In this document: one piece after another, positions 50,375-58,894 of the stretch
How the letters are laid out: the number at the start of each line of letters is the position of its first letter
How positions within the stretch are numbered: the first letter of the stretch is position 1
Source: Kitasatospora phosalacinea
GTDB taxonomy: Bacteria; Actinomycetota; Actinomycetes; Streptomycetales; Streptomycetaceae
Reading direction: 5' to 3'
Length of the DNA: 64,000 bases
NCBI RefSeq assembly: GCF_030268885.1
Contig: NZ_BSSA01000031.1
Location: 38,057-102,056 of the forward strand
Position numbers and translations under genes: made by a program
The notes under the pieces: model-generated
Database searches by the model: none
What the model saw: only the letters and a program-made list of their open reading frames with translations
What the model was told of the DNA's origin: nothing

Positions 50375-51265
50375 ATGACATCGCCCACCGGAACCCGCCC
50401 GATCGTGCTGGGCGTCGACGCCCGGCAGGTCAGCCCCGTGGTCGTCGGCTGGGCCGCCGACGAGGCCGAGCGGCGCGGACTCCCGCTGCGCCTGGTGCAC
50501 GCCGTCCCCGACGAGCCCCGCGACCGGCGCGGCGACGGCGCCGCCTACCTGCACTCCCGGCACGAGGCCGGGGCCCAGGCGCTGGAGAAGGCCGAGGGCA
50601 TGGTGGCCGAACGCCACCCCGGGCTGCGCCCGCGCTCCGTCCTGCGCGACGGGCCCCCGGCCCCGGTGCTGTGCGCGGAGTCCGAAGGGGCCGCGCTGGT
50701 GGTGCTCGGCACCCGCCGCCTGGGCCGCCTGGCGGAGGTGCTGAGCCGCTACTCCGTGACGGTGCCGGTCAGCGCCCAGGCGCACTGCCCGGTCGTGGTG
50801 GTGCGCGAACCGGAGCACACCACCCTCCAGCCGCCCTACGTGGTGGTCGGCGTCGACGGCTCCCCGGCCTGCGGGCCCGCGGGGCGCTTCGCCGCCGACC
50901 TGGCCGCCCGCCGGGGCGCGGCCCTGCGCGCCGTCTCGGTCCGGCGCACCCCCGTCCGGCCGTTCGAACCGCTGGAGGGCGAGGCGGAGCTCCGGCGCCG
51001 GATGTTCGAGTCCACCGCGGGCTGCGCCGTGGACGAACCCGACCTCGACCTCACCCACGAGGTCGTCGCCGGTGACCCGGTCGACGAACTCGTCCGGATC
51101 TCCGCGCACGCCCTGGCCGTCGTGGTCGGCCGCCACGGCCGCGGCGGCCTCACCGGGATGCGGCTCGGCTCCGTCCCGCACGGCCTGGTCCGCCGGGCCC
51201 CCTGTCCCGTGGTCACCGTCCCCGCCGGGGCCGGGGCCGAGGAGCCACTGCAACGAGAGAGGTGA
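50375..51265 (+). CDS. Universal stress protein, tandem domains
   Basis: A 296-residue protein with GGAGGAG upstream of the ATG and two USP domains. The first has VLGVDARQVSPVVVGWAADE and VVLGTRRLGRLAEVLSRYSV, lacking the strict glycine loop. The second has VVVGVDGSPACGPAGRFAAD and VVVGRHGRGGLTGMRLGSVP, a complete ATP-binding loop. It is followed by a flavodoxin gene with 7 bp, so they are one operon. Confidence 0.9.
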   Translation: MTSPTGTRPIVLGVDARQVSPVVVGWAADEAERRGLPLRLVHAVPDEPRDRRGDGAAYLHSRHEAGAQALEKAEGMVAERHPGLRPRSVLRDGPPAPVLCAESEGAALVVLGTRRLGRLAEVLSRYSVTVPVSAQAHCPVVVVREPEHTTLQPPYVVVGVDGSPACGPAGRFAADLAARRGAALRAVSVRRTPVRPFEPLEGEAELRRRMFESTAGCAVDEPDLDLTHEVVAGDPVDELVRISAHALAVVVGRHGRGGLTGMRLGSVPHGLVRRAPCPVVTVPAGAGAEEPLQRER

Positions 51266-51272
51266 ACGGAGC

Positions 51273-51773
51273 ATGCGTGCCGTGATCGTCCACGAGAGCG
51301 TGTACGGCAACACCGGGCAGGTCGCCGCGGCGATCGCCGAGGGCGTCCGGCAGGCCGAACCGACCGCCGACGTGCAGTGCCTGCCGGTCGCCGAGGCCGG
51401 GCCCGACGCGGTCGAGGGGGCGGACCTGCTGGTGGTCGGCGGCCCCACCCACATGCGGGGCATGACCACCGGCGTCAGCCGCGCCCTGGCCGCCAGGTCG
51501 GGCGCTCCGGAGCACGGCGGCCCCGGCCTGCGTTCCTGGTTCCACTCCCTGCCGGACGGCGGCGGGAGCGCCCGGGCCGCCGCGTTCGACACCCGCGCCG
51601 AGGTGAAGCACGCCGGTGCGGCAGCCGACGGCATCGCCGCCCGCCTCACCCGCCACCACTACGACCTCGCGGCCGAGCCCGCCGGGTTCCTGGTCGAGGG
51701 GACCGAAGGACCGTTGCGCGCGGGCGAGAGCGACCGGGCGCGGGCCTGGGGAGCGCAGCTCGCCCGGCGGTGA
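51273..51773 (+). CDS. Flavodoxin-like protein
   Basis: A 166-residue protein with the FMN-binding N-terminus AVIVHESVYGNTGQVAAAIA and the second loop VGGPTHMRGMTTGVSRALAA. It lacks the insert of long-chain flavodoxins, and the region FDTRAEVKHAGAAADGIAAR continues the fold. Flavodoxins carry single electrons and substitute for ferredoxins under iron or oxygen limitation. It is cotranscribed with the stress protein. Confidence 0.85.
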   Translation: MRAVIVHESVYGNTGQVAAAIAEGVRQAEPTADVQCLPVAEAGPDAVEGADLLVVGGPTHMRGMTTGVSRALAARSGAPEHGGPGLRSWFHSLPDGGGSARAAAFDTRAEVKHAGAAADGIAARLTRHHYDLAAEPAGFLVEGTEGPLRAGESDRARAWGAQLARR

Positions 51774-51804
51774 GACCGTGGCGGGACGACCACCGGGGCG
51801 CCCC

Positions 51805-51833
51805 GGGCGGGGCGGGGCGGGGCGGGGCCGGGG
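51805..51833 (+). repeat. GGGGC repeat upstream of an MFS gene
   Basis: A run of five GGGGC units, GC-only, 15 bases before the MFS start. It could form a G-quadruplex. No coding role is evident. Confidence 0.6.
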
Positions 51834-51847
51834 AACGGGAGAGCGCG

Positions 51848-53545
51848 ATGAACAGAGCGAGCACGTGGAAACCGCTGGCCGTCCTCGGGACCGCCCAGTT
51901 CCTGATGGTGCTGGACGCCTCGGTGATGAACGTGTCGATCAGCCAGCTCGTCGAGGACTTCGACACCGAGGTCACCACCGTCCAGGCCGTCATCACCCTC
52001 TACACCCTGGTGATGGCGGCCTTCATGCTGACCGGTGGCAAGATCGGCGACATGTTCGGCCGCCGCCGGGTCTTCGTGGTCGGCCTGGTCGTCTACGGCG
52101 TCGGCTCCGGCCTGACCGCCGTCGCCCCCACGGTCGGGGTGCTCGCCCTCGGCTGGTCGGTGGTCGAGGGCCTGGGCGCGGCCCTGGTGCTGCCCGCCCT
52201 GGCCGCCCTGGTGGCCGGCTCCTACCGGGGGCGCGAACGGGCGGTCGCCTACGGGGTGGTCGGCGGTCTGGCCGGTGCGGGCATCGCGGTGGGGCCGCTG
52301 CTCGGCGGCTGGGTCACCACCTACCTGACCTGGCGGCTGGTGTTCGCGGGCGAGGTGGTGCTGGTCCTGGCGATCCTGCTGCTGATGCGCTGGATCCCGC
52401 CGCAGCCGGCGCCCGCCACCCGGACCCGGCTCGACGTGCCCGGGGCCGTGCTCTCCGCCGCGGGCCTGGCCCTGGTGGTCCTGGCCGTCCTGCAGAGCGG
52501 CACCTGGGGCTGGGTCGAGCCGCGCAACCCGCCGTTCACCGTCCTCGGGTTCGCGCCCACGCTGTTCGTCGTCGCCCTCGGCGCCGCCGTGCTGTACGCC
52601 TTCTGCGCCCACGAGCGGCGCCGGGAGCGCCGCGGGGCCACCCCGCTGGTCTCGCTCGCCCTGTTCGGGAACCGGCCGCTGCGCGCCGGGCTGATCGCCC
52701 TGTTCAACCAGAACACCGTCCTGCTCGGCCTGTTCTTCGTCATCCCGCTCTACCTCCAGGTCGTCCAGGGCCTGAACGCCTTCGAGACCGGGCTGCGGCT
52801 GCTCCCGGTCTCCGTGACCATGCTCGTCACCTCGATGTGCGGCTCGCTGCTGCTGCGCGTCGCCTCGCCCCGGACCGTCGTCCGGACCGGGCTGCTGGTG
52901 CTGCTCGCCGCGACCCTGTGGCTGATCGCCGCGATCCGGCCGGAGCTGGCGGGCGCCTCGTTCGGCTGGGCGATGGCCCTGCTCGGCACCGGACTGGGCC
53001 TGCTCGCCTCGCAGCTCGGCAATACGGTGCAGTCCAGCGTGCGCACCTCCGAGCGCAGCGAGGCCGGGGGCCTGCAGTACACCGCGCAGAACCTCGGCTC
53101 CTCGCTCGGCACGGCGCTGATCGGCGCGATCCTGATCGGCGCGCTCGCCACCTCGGTCACCGCCCGGATCGAGAGCGACCCGAAGGTCAGCGCGGCCGTC
53201 GCCCAGCAGGTCGGCACCCAGGTCGAGGCGGGCATCTCCTTCGTCCCGGCCGACCAGGTGTCCGCCGCCCTCGCCACCCACCCCGAGGTGCCGCCGCAGG
53301 AGGCCGCGACCCTGGTCGACCACTACCGGGACGCGCAGATCCAGGGCCTGAAGTCCGCCATCCTCGCCTGCTCGGTGATCACCGCCGGGGCCCTGCTGTT
53401 CACCCGTCACGTCCCCGCCGACCGGCGCCCGTCCGGCCCCGGGACGGACGCGGCGGACGGTGGGGCGGACGACGCGACGGACGACGCGGCAGACGGTGGG
53501 GCGGACGACGCGGCGGGTGACGGCGGGACGTCGCGGAGTCGTTAG
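51848..53545 (+). CDS. MFS drug efflux pump, DHA2 (14-helix) type
   Basis: A 565-residue membrane protein with 14 predicted helices. Motifs are LDASVMNVSISQLVEDF (DHA2 motif), KIGDMFGRRRVFVVGL (loop 2-3) and GGLAGAGIAVGPLLGGW (antiporter motif C). It resembles EmrB/QacA-type exporters. The C-terminal ~40 residues are an acidic low-complexity tail (DAADGGADDATDDAADGG), whose DNA contains a 24-bp direct repeat. It has no canonical tail homologs. It is separated by 74 bp from the flavodoxin gene. Confidence 0.88.
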   Translation: MNRASTWKPLAVLGTAQFLMVLDASVMNVSISQLVEDFDTEVTTVQAVITLYTLVMAAFMLTGGKIGDMFGRRRVFVVGLVVYGVGSGLTAVAPTVGVLALGWSVVEGLGAALVLPALAALVAGSYRGRERAVAYGVVGGLAGAGIAVGPLLGGWVTTYLTWRLVFAGEVVLVLAILLLMRWIPPQPAPATRTRLDVPGAVLSAAGLALVVLAVLQSGTWGWVEPRNPPFTVLGFAPTLFVVALGAAVLYAFCAHERRRERRGATPLVSLALFGNRPLRAGLIALFNQNTVLLGLFFVIPLYLQVVQGLNAFETGLRLLPVSVTMLVTSMCGSLLLRVASPRTVVRTGLLVLLAATLWLIAAIRPELAGASFGWAMALLGTGLGLLASQLGNTVQSSVRTSERSEAGGLQYTAQNLGSSLGTALIGAILIGALATSVTARIESDPKVSAAVAQQVGTQVEAGISFVPADQVSAALATHPEVPPQEAATLVDHYRDAQIQGLKSAILACSVITAGALLFTRHVPADRRPSGPGTDAADGGADDATDDAADGGADDAAGDGGTSRSR

Positions 53546-53613
53546 GATCGGCGGGTCGTCCGCCGACCGGGGCGGGCGCCCGGGCAACGGTCGTGCGGCA
53601 GCGGAGCAGTGAG

Positions 53614-54720
53614 ATGGAAGAACCGGCGGCCCTGTCCGCGCTCGGCTCCCGCTACCTGGAACTGCTCGCGGAGGTCTCCCGGACCGGCCGCCACCTGGAC
53701 CGCCCCGAACTGGAGTCGCTGCGTGCGCTCGGCGAGCGCGCCGCGGAGGCCGGGCACGGGCTGCGCGAACTGGTCGCGCACTGCCTCGGCGCCGGCCGCC
53801 GGGCCTGGCCGTCACTGCCCGGCGTCGCCGCGGCCGGGTCGGTGGGCGGGCTCCGCCGCACCGGCGAGGCGCTGCTCACCGCCGCCGAGGCCGCGGTCGC
53901 CGCCCTGGGCGAGGGCCACGAACGGGCGCAGCGCCTGGCGATCCGCCAGGAGGAGGCGGCCCGGCGGGAGTTCATCGACGACCTGCTGTACGGGCGCAGC
54001 GACCCGGGTGCGCTGGCCGAGCGGGCCGAGCGCTTCGGGCTGCGGCTGGCCCGCTCGCACGCGGTGGCGGTCGCGGTCGCCGCGCAGCCGTACGACGAGG
54101 CGCACCCGTCGGCCCGCCGGGTGGAGCGCGAACTCGTCGGCCGCTTCGGCGAACGGGACGTCCTGCTGGCGACCAAGGACGGCCGGCTGGTGTGCGTCGC
54201 CCCCGACAGCGAGCGCGCGGTGCTGGAGGCGTTCGCCGCCCTCGCGCTCCGTCCCGGCCCCGGTTACCCGGCGGCGCTGCGGGTGGCGACCGGGCGGCGC
54301 CACTCCGGGCCGGGCGGGGTGGTGCGCAGCTACGACGAGGCGCTGGGCGCCCTGGACTTCGCGCAGCGCCTCGACCTGCCCGCCGAGCGGCTCCGGGCCG
54401 AGGAACTGCTGGTGCTCCCGGTGCTGATGCGCGACCGGGCCGCGATGGCGGAGCTGGTGCGCAGCGTGCTGGGACCGCTCGGCGGCGCACGCGGCGGCGC
54501 GGCCCCGCTGCTGGCCACCCTGGCCGCGCAGGCCGAGGCGGGCTACGTCCACGCGGAGGCCGCCCGGCGGCTGGGCGTGAGCGTCCGCACGCTCGGCTAC
54601 CGGATGGACCGGATCAAGGCGCTGACCGGCTACGACCCCTCCGACGCGCTGCACCGCTACACCCTGGAGACCGCCGCGATGGGCGCCCGCCTGCTCGGCT
54701 GGCCGCAGCGGGAGCTGTGA
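53614..54720 (+). CDS. PucR-family transcriptional regulator
   Basis: A 368-residue protein with GGAG 7 bases upstream of the ATG. An N-terminal helical region with EEAARREFIDDLLYGRSDPG, a central GGDEF-like PucR domain, and a C-terminal PucR HTH (ARRLGVSVRTLGYRMDRIKA followed by GYDPSDALHRYTLETA). PucR/CdaR regulators often control purine or amine catabolism and respond to small ligands. No catabolic operon is nearby, so the target is unknown. Confidence 0.85.
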   Translation: MEEPAALSALGSRYLELLAEVSRTGRHLDRPELESLRALGERAAEAGHGLRELVAHCLGAGRRAWPSLPGVAAAGSVGGLRRTGEALLTAAEAAVAALGEGHERAQRLAIRQEEAARREFIDDLLYGRSDPGALAERAERFGLRLARSHAVAVAVAAQPYDEAHPSARRVERELVGRFGERDVLLATKDGRLVCVAPDSERAVLEAFAALALRPGPGYPAALRVATGRRHSGPGGVVRSYDEALGALDFAQRLDLPAERLRAEELLVLPVLMRDRAAMAELVRSVLGPLGGARGGAAPLLATLAAQAEAGYVHAEAARRLGVSVRTLGYRMDRIKALTGYDPSDALHRYTLETAAMGARLLGWPQREL

Positions 54721-54992
54721 GCGGCCTCCCGGACGCCGCCGCTGCGGGATTCCGACGCCGACGGGGCGTCAAGACTGCCGGATCCTGGCAATGTGCGCGC
54801 ACCCCGCCCCCTGCCACGATCGTCCGGGCGCCGCGGGGGCGGCGCCGCAGTGCGACGGGGGAGCGGACGGGCCGCCGGGCCCGGCCGCCGCGCACTGCCA
54901 GGGGGGAACGGGGGCGGGGGCCCGTCCGGTCCGCGGGTGCCGGTGCCGCAGAGGGGAGGGCGTCGGCACCCGCGGGGGCCGGGGCGTCCGGC

Positions 54993-55931
54993 TCAGCGCT
55001 CCCGGGGGCCGCGGCGGACCAGGTGCCAGGCACCGTGCTGGACCAGCAGGGTGAGGACCCCGGCGAGGACGATGCCGGAGAGGTTGAGGGCCAGCTGCAC
55101 GGCCGACCCCCAGCCCTGGGCGTACTCGCCGTAGGCGACGGCCACGGCGGCGTTGGCCGCGGCGGGGACGGTGGTGACCGAGATCGCCACGCCGACCAGC
55201 GCGGACGCCTTGGCGGAGGTCAGCGAGAGCAGGCCCGCGATGCCCGCCAGGAAGGCGACCACGAAGGACATCGCGTCCGGCTGCCAGATGAACGAGGTGT
55301 TGGGGCGCAGGGCCGCGAACTTCGCGTCGCTGAACAGGCCCAGGGCGTCCATCAGCAGGGAGAAGCCCACGGTGAGCGCCATCGCCACGGCGAAGCCGAC
55401 CGCCAGGGCGAGCAGGGAGCGCAGCGCCGCTCGGGCCCGGCGCTGCACGACGGCGACGCACAGCCCGGCGAGCGGCCCGAACTCGGGGCCCACGGCCATC
55501 GCGCCGACGATCAGCACCGCGCTGTCCAGCACGGCGCCGCAGGCGGCGAGCATGGTGGCGACCGTCAGCAGCGCGAGGAAGACCCAGCTGAGCGTCGACT
55601 CCTCCTGGACGACCTCGGAGACCTCCTCCCACACCAGCGCGTCGACCCCCTCGCCCGGCGCCTCCCGCTCCGCCCGGTCGGCCGCCCGGGAGAGGGTCAG
55701 CCCGACCTGGTCCACGCTGATGGCCCCGCGCTCGGCCAGCCCCAACCCGCGCAGCTCGCCCAGCAGTTCGTCCGCCGCCTCGCGGGCCACGTCGCACAGC
55801 ACCAGGTCACCGGCCGGGCGCACCGCCCCGCCGGGCAGCACCGCGAGGTGGGCGACCCCGACGCGGGCGTCGAGCCGCTCCAGGACCTGCGCACGCAGGT
55901 CGGGGGGAACGATCAGGCGGAGCTGGAGCAC
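54993..55931 (-). CDS. DUF389 membrane protein
   Basis: A 312-residue protein; GTG 55931 has GGAGG 5 bases upstream. The N-terminal soluble ~110 residues resemble an ACT-like or ferredoxin-like domain (VLQLRLIVPPDLRAQVLERL). About six helices follow, including AVLIVGAMAVGPEFGPLAGL, the conserved DUF389 core with the GAMxVxPxxGP-like motif. Family function is unknown. The last helices end in VLTLLVQHGAWHLVRRG. It stands alone. Confidence 0.85.
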   Translation of the reverse strand: MLQLRLIVPPDLRAQVLERLDARVGVAHLAVLPGGAVRPAGDLVLCDVAREAADELLGELRGLGLAERGAISVDQVGLTLSRAADRAEREAPGEGVDALVWEEVSEVVQEESTLSWVFLALLTVATMLAACGAVLDSAVLIVGAMAVGPEFGPLAGLCVAVVQRRARAALRSLLALAVGFAVAMALTVGFSLLMDALGLFSDAKFAALRPNTSFIWQPDAMSFVVAFLAGIAGLLSLTSAKASALVGVAISVTTVPAAANAAVAVAYGEYAQGWGSAVQLALNLSGIVLAGVLTLLVQHGAWHLVRRGPRER

Positions 55932-56063
55932 GGGATCCTCCGGGCGGGTGGCGCGGTCTGCGCCCACCCTAGGGCCGACCCCTCCCGCCGGCGGCCCCGG
56001 GCCTCCCGCCTGCGGGCTGCGGCCCCCGGAGGCCCGTCCCGGCGGGGGTGGCAGGATGGCCGG

Positions 56064-56429
56064 ATGGCTGACGACGCTGCTCCCACCCGGGCCGACCGGG
56101 TCCGGCTCTACCTCGACACCCTCCGGGCGCGGATGGACCCCGACGAGTTCCGGCTGCTGGGGCGGCTGCTCAGCGGCGCGGTGCGCTCGCTGGCCGCGGC
56201 CGAGGACGCGTACGTCGTCGAGCTCGGGGAGCAGCGGGTGAGCCGCCAGGTGCAGGAGGAGTTCCTCGCGGTGCTGTCGATCGTCGCCACCGGCACCATG
56301 GAGCACCGGCTGGTCGACCTCGGCGACGGTGCGGTGACCGTGCTGGACGCCGCCGCCGCGGAGAACCCGGTGGCGGTCCGGCGGATGCGGGAGTGGGCGG
56401 CCCGGCAGCGCGGCGGGGGAGCCGGGTGA
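56064..56429 (+). CDS. Hypothetical acidic protein
   Basis: A 121-residue soluble protein starting MADDAAPTRADRVRLYLDTL. It is helical, with LRARMDPDEFRLLGRLLSGA and a C-terminal Ala/Arg-rich helix. There is no signal peptide and no known motif. AGGA lies 7 bases before the ATG. The next gene starts 34 bp downstream, so they may be cotranscribed. I do not recognise the family. Confidence 0.6.
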   Translation: MADDAAPTRADRVRLYLDTLRARMDPDEFRLLGRLLSGAVRSLAAAEDAYVVELGEQRVSRQVQEEFLAVLSIVATGTMEHRLVDLGDGAVTVLDAAAAENPVAVRRMREWAARQRGGGAG

Positions 56430-56462
56430 ATCGGGCGAAAAGGCACGGGTAGGGTTCGTGGC

Positions 56463-57233
56463 ATGGGAAGGGTGAGGCGGCGGCCGCGGTTCTACGCGCT
56501 GCTGGGGGTGGCGGTGCTGGCAGTGGCGGCGCTGGTCACGGTGGTGGTGGTGCGGAGCTTCGCGATGGTGACTGTCGGTCCGGCGCAGGCGCGCGAGCGG
56601 GGGAAGGGACCGGTCGGGGCGGGGCAGGTGGACTGCGCGCGGGCGAAGTGCATCGCGCTGACCTTCGACGGCAGCCCGGGCGAGCCGACCGCGCGGGTGC
56701 TGGACCTGCTGGCGCAGCACCACGCCGCGGGGACGTTCTTCCTGGAGGGCCGGGACCTCCACCTGCACCCGGACCTGGTGCGGCGGATCGCCGCGGAGGG
56801 GCACGAGATCGGCGACCACACCTGGAACCACCCCCGGCTGACCGAGTCCTCCGACCAGCAGGTCCGCGAGGAGCTCGGCCGCACGGCGGACGCGATCGAG
56901 CAGCTCACCGGACGGCGGCCCACCCTGATGCGCCCGCCGGAGGGGCGCACCGACGACCGGGTCTCCGGGATCTCCCGGGAGCTCGGCCTGGCCCAGGTGC
57001 TGTGGACGGTGACCGCGAAGGACTACGCGACCGAGGACACCGCGCTGATCACCCGGCGGGTCCTGGACGGGGCCGCGCGCGACGGCATCGTCCTGCTGCA
57101 CCCGCTGCACGGCGGCACCGTCCCGGCCCTGCCCGCCGTGCTGGAGGCGCTCGACGGGCAGGGGTACACCTTCGTGACGGTCAGCCAGCTGCTCGCCCCC
57201 GGCACGGCGGAGCCCGGCACGATCTACCGCTGA
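56463..57233 (+). CDS. Membrane-anchored NodB-like polysaccharide deacetylase with altered motif 1
   Basis: A 256-residue protein with one N-terminal helix (FYALLGVAVLAVAALVTVVV), so probably an anchored extracellular enzyme. The NodB homology domain has IALTFDGSPG (motif 1, usually TFDDGP), GHEIGDHTWNHPRLT (the HxxxH metal motif 2), RPPEGRTDD (motif 3) and VLLHPLHGG (motif 5). The second Asp of TFDD is replaced by Gly, a metal ligand in classic CE4 enzymes, so activity may be reduced or changed; TFDAGP variants are known in actinomycetes. Likely substrates are cell-wall or chitin-like N-acetyl groups. Confidence 0.82.
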   Translation: MGRVRRRPRFYALLGVAVLAVAALVTVVVVRSFAMVTVGPAQARERGKGPVGAGQVDCARAKCIALTFDGSPGEPTARVLDLLAQHHAAGTFFLEGRDLHLHPDLVRRIAAEGHEIGDHTWNHPRLTESSDQQVREELGRTADAIEQLTGRRPTLMRPPEGRTDDRVSGISRELGLAQVLWTVTAKDYATEDTALITRRVLDGAARDGIVLLHPLHGGTVPALPAVLEALDGQGYTFVTVSQLLAPGTAEPGTIYR

Positions 57234-57234
57234 C

Positions 57235-57250
57235 GGGCCCGGCCGGGCCC
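57235..57250. terminator. GC palindrome between convergent genes
   Basis: GGGCCCGGCCGGGCCC is a 16-bp perfect palindrome two bases after the deacetylase stop and just before the stop of the convergent gene at 57259. It has no loop, so a hairpin would need a few unpaired bases. Confidence 0.4.
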
Positions 57251-57258
57251 GGCGGCGT

Positions 57259-58002
57259 TCAGTCGGCGCGGTGCGCCTCGACCAGGGCCAGGAACAGGTG
57301 CAGGTTCGGGACGCTCCCGGCCGCGGCGCGGGCCCAGGGCGCCGGTTCGCCGTCCTGCAGCAGCAGGACGGCCCCGCCGCGGAGTTCGACCCCGGCCAGC
57401 CGGTCCCAGGGCAGCAGCTGCTTGCGGTGGGCGATGCCCGCGGAGGAGAGGTCGAACTCGCCGAAGTCCAGCACCTCCCCGGCCAGGAACGCCCGCTGCG
57501 CCCGGTCGCCCTGGGCCCGCAGGACGGCCTGCTGCATGGCCTGCGACCAGACGCGGGGGTGCTGGTAGAACTGGGTGACCACCGCGCTCGCGCCCGGGGT
57601 CCGCAGCACGCAGGTGTACATGACCGGGCCGGGGACGCCGTTGATGACGTTCCGGGTCTGCTCCTCGTAGAGCCTGGCCTCGTCCCACCGCACGACCGTC
57701 CGGCCGGGGCCGCGTTCGTCGTCGACCACCAGGCCGTGCTCGAACAGGTGCAGCCGCTTCGCGGCCTGGCGGGGGTTGAAGTCCGGGGTGCGGCGCAGCG
57801 ACACGTAGTAGAAGACCACGGCGGGCACGACGAAGAGGAAGAGCAGCACCGCCAGCGTCACGTAGAACGAGGTCTTGATCAGCACGCCGAACTTCTGCGG
57901 CCTGAAGGTCGCGGTCAGGGCGCCCAGTCCGTGCTGCTCGGCGAGTTCGGCGAGGGCGGGCGGTAAGGGCGGCGGGGGAGCCGCCGGGACCGTGTCGGGC
58001 AT
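57259..58002 (-). CDS. Membrane-associated DUF6585-like protein
   Basis: A 247-residue protein with one long hydrophobic segment, IKTSFYVTLAVLLFLFVVPAVVFYYV. After it lies a soluble region with AAKRLHLFEHGLVVDDERGP, RTVVRWDEARLYEEQTRNVI and LSSAGIAHRKQLLPWDRLAG, which resembles the DUF6585 family of Streptomyces proteins (PH-like strands). Function is unknown. ATG 58002 was chosen; TTG 58011 is possible. It is convergent with the deacetylase. Confidence 0.7.
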   Translation of the reverse strand: MPDTVPAAPPPPLPPALAELAEQHGLGALTATFRPQKFGVLIKTSFYVTLAVLLFLFVVPAVVFYYVSLRRTPDFNPRQAAKRLHLFEHGLVVDDERGPGRTVVRWDEARLYEEQTRNVINGVPGPVMYTCVLRTPGASAVVTQFYQHPRVWSQAMQQAVLRAQGDRAQRAFLAGEVLDFGEFDLSSAGIAHRKQLLPWDRLAGVELRGGAVLLLQDGEPAPWARAAAGSVPNLHLFLALVEAHRAD

Positions 58003-58051
58003 GGGCCTCAACTCCGTTGGAGAGGAACGCTGTTGGATGTCGCAGCTTTCC

Positions 58052-58744
58052 CTACTTCGGGGGGCGGCGTCCAGGCGGCCCGGTCGGGCGGTCCGGTCGG
58101 GCGGCCGCGGTCAGGTGCGCGGCGGCGGTGCGCCAGGCGGCCGTCACGGCGGCGTGGGCCCGGGCGGTGGCGGTCGCCACGTCGCCGTCGAGCCGCAGCG
58201 GCGCACCGAAGTGGACGTGCACGCCGGGGCGGCGCAGCGGGGCGGTGGCCAGGCCCGCGAGCTGCTTGGCGGGGGAGCCGGAGCTGATCCGGCGGGCCCC
58301 GACCTGGCCGAGCGGGACGACCGGGGCGCCGCTGGCGGCGAGTCGGGCCAGGCCGGTGCGGAAGGGGCCGGGCGGGCCGTCGGCGGCGTCGCGCCGGAGC
58401 GGGAGCCGCCCCTCGGGGTAGAGCACCACGACCCGTCCGGCGGCCAGGGCCTCGGCCGCGGCCTCCAGCGCCTCGGCCGCCTGCGCGGTGCCCCGGTGCA
58501 CGGGGACGTGGCCCTCGCGGGCCAGCGCGCCGCCCAGCAGCGGGATCCGCCACAGCCCGGCGGTGGCCAGGACGACCGGCCGGACACCGAGGCGGCGGAC
58601 CGCGGCGAGCACCACGCCCGGGTCGACCAGCGAGGAGTGGTTGGCCGCGACGATGCTGCCGGGGGCGAGCACCGCGCCCTCGTCCGCGGTCACGGTGAAC
58701 CGGCCGAGCAGCGGGACGACGGTGCGGGCGACGGTGCTCAGCAC
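58052..58744 (-). CDS. 1-acyl-sn-glycerol-3-phosphate acyltransferase (PlsC-like)
   Basis: A 230-residue enzyme with GGAGG 9 bases before its GTG. It has the HX4D motif AANHSSLVDPGVV and a YPEGRLPLRRDA motif (acyl/glycerophosphate binding). The hydrophobic N-terminus (LSTVARTVVPLLGRFTV) anchors it to the membrane face. It would transfer acyl groups to lysophosphatidic acid in phospholipid synthesis, or in a lipid-modification role. It is not next to other lipid genes, so it may be an accessory copy. Confidence 0.88.
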   Translation of the reverse strand: MLSTVARTVVPLLGRFTVTADEGAVLAPGSIVAANHSSLVDPGVVLAAVRRLGVRPVVLATAGLWRIPLLGGALAREGHVPVHRGTAQAAEALEAAAEALAAGRVVVLYPEGRLPLRRDAADGPPGPFRTGLARLAASGAPVVPLGQVGARRISSGSPAKQLAGLATAPLRRPGVHVHFGAPLRLDGDVATATARAHAAVTAAWRTAAAHLTAAARPDRPTGPPGRRPPK

Positions 58745-58894
58745 GGCTGGTGGCCTCCGGGAGCGGGACGGGCGCGGGACGGGAGCGGGCGCCGTCCGCG
58801 GCGGGGCGGCCCGTCCATGGTGGGGGCGGGCCGCCCCGTCCGGCCTGAGTCCGGGTACTCAACCCGGGTACTCACCCCGCCGGGGGAGCTGCGG

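Noticed and set aside
54721..54992. Possible small gene between the PucR and DUF389 genes
   Set aside because: Only short, biased frames without ribosome sites or motifs; treated as non-coding.
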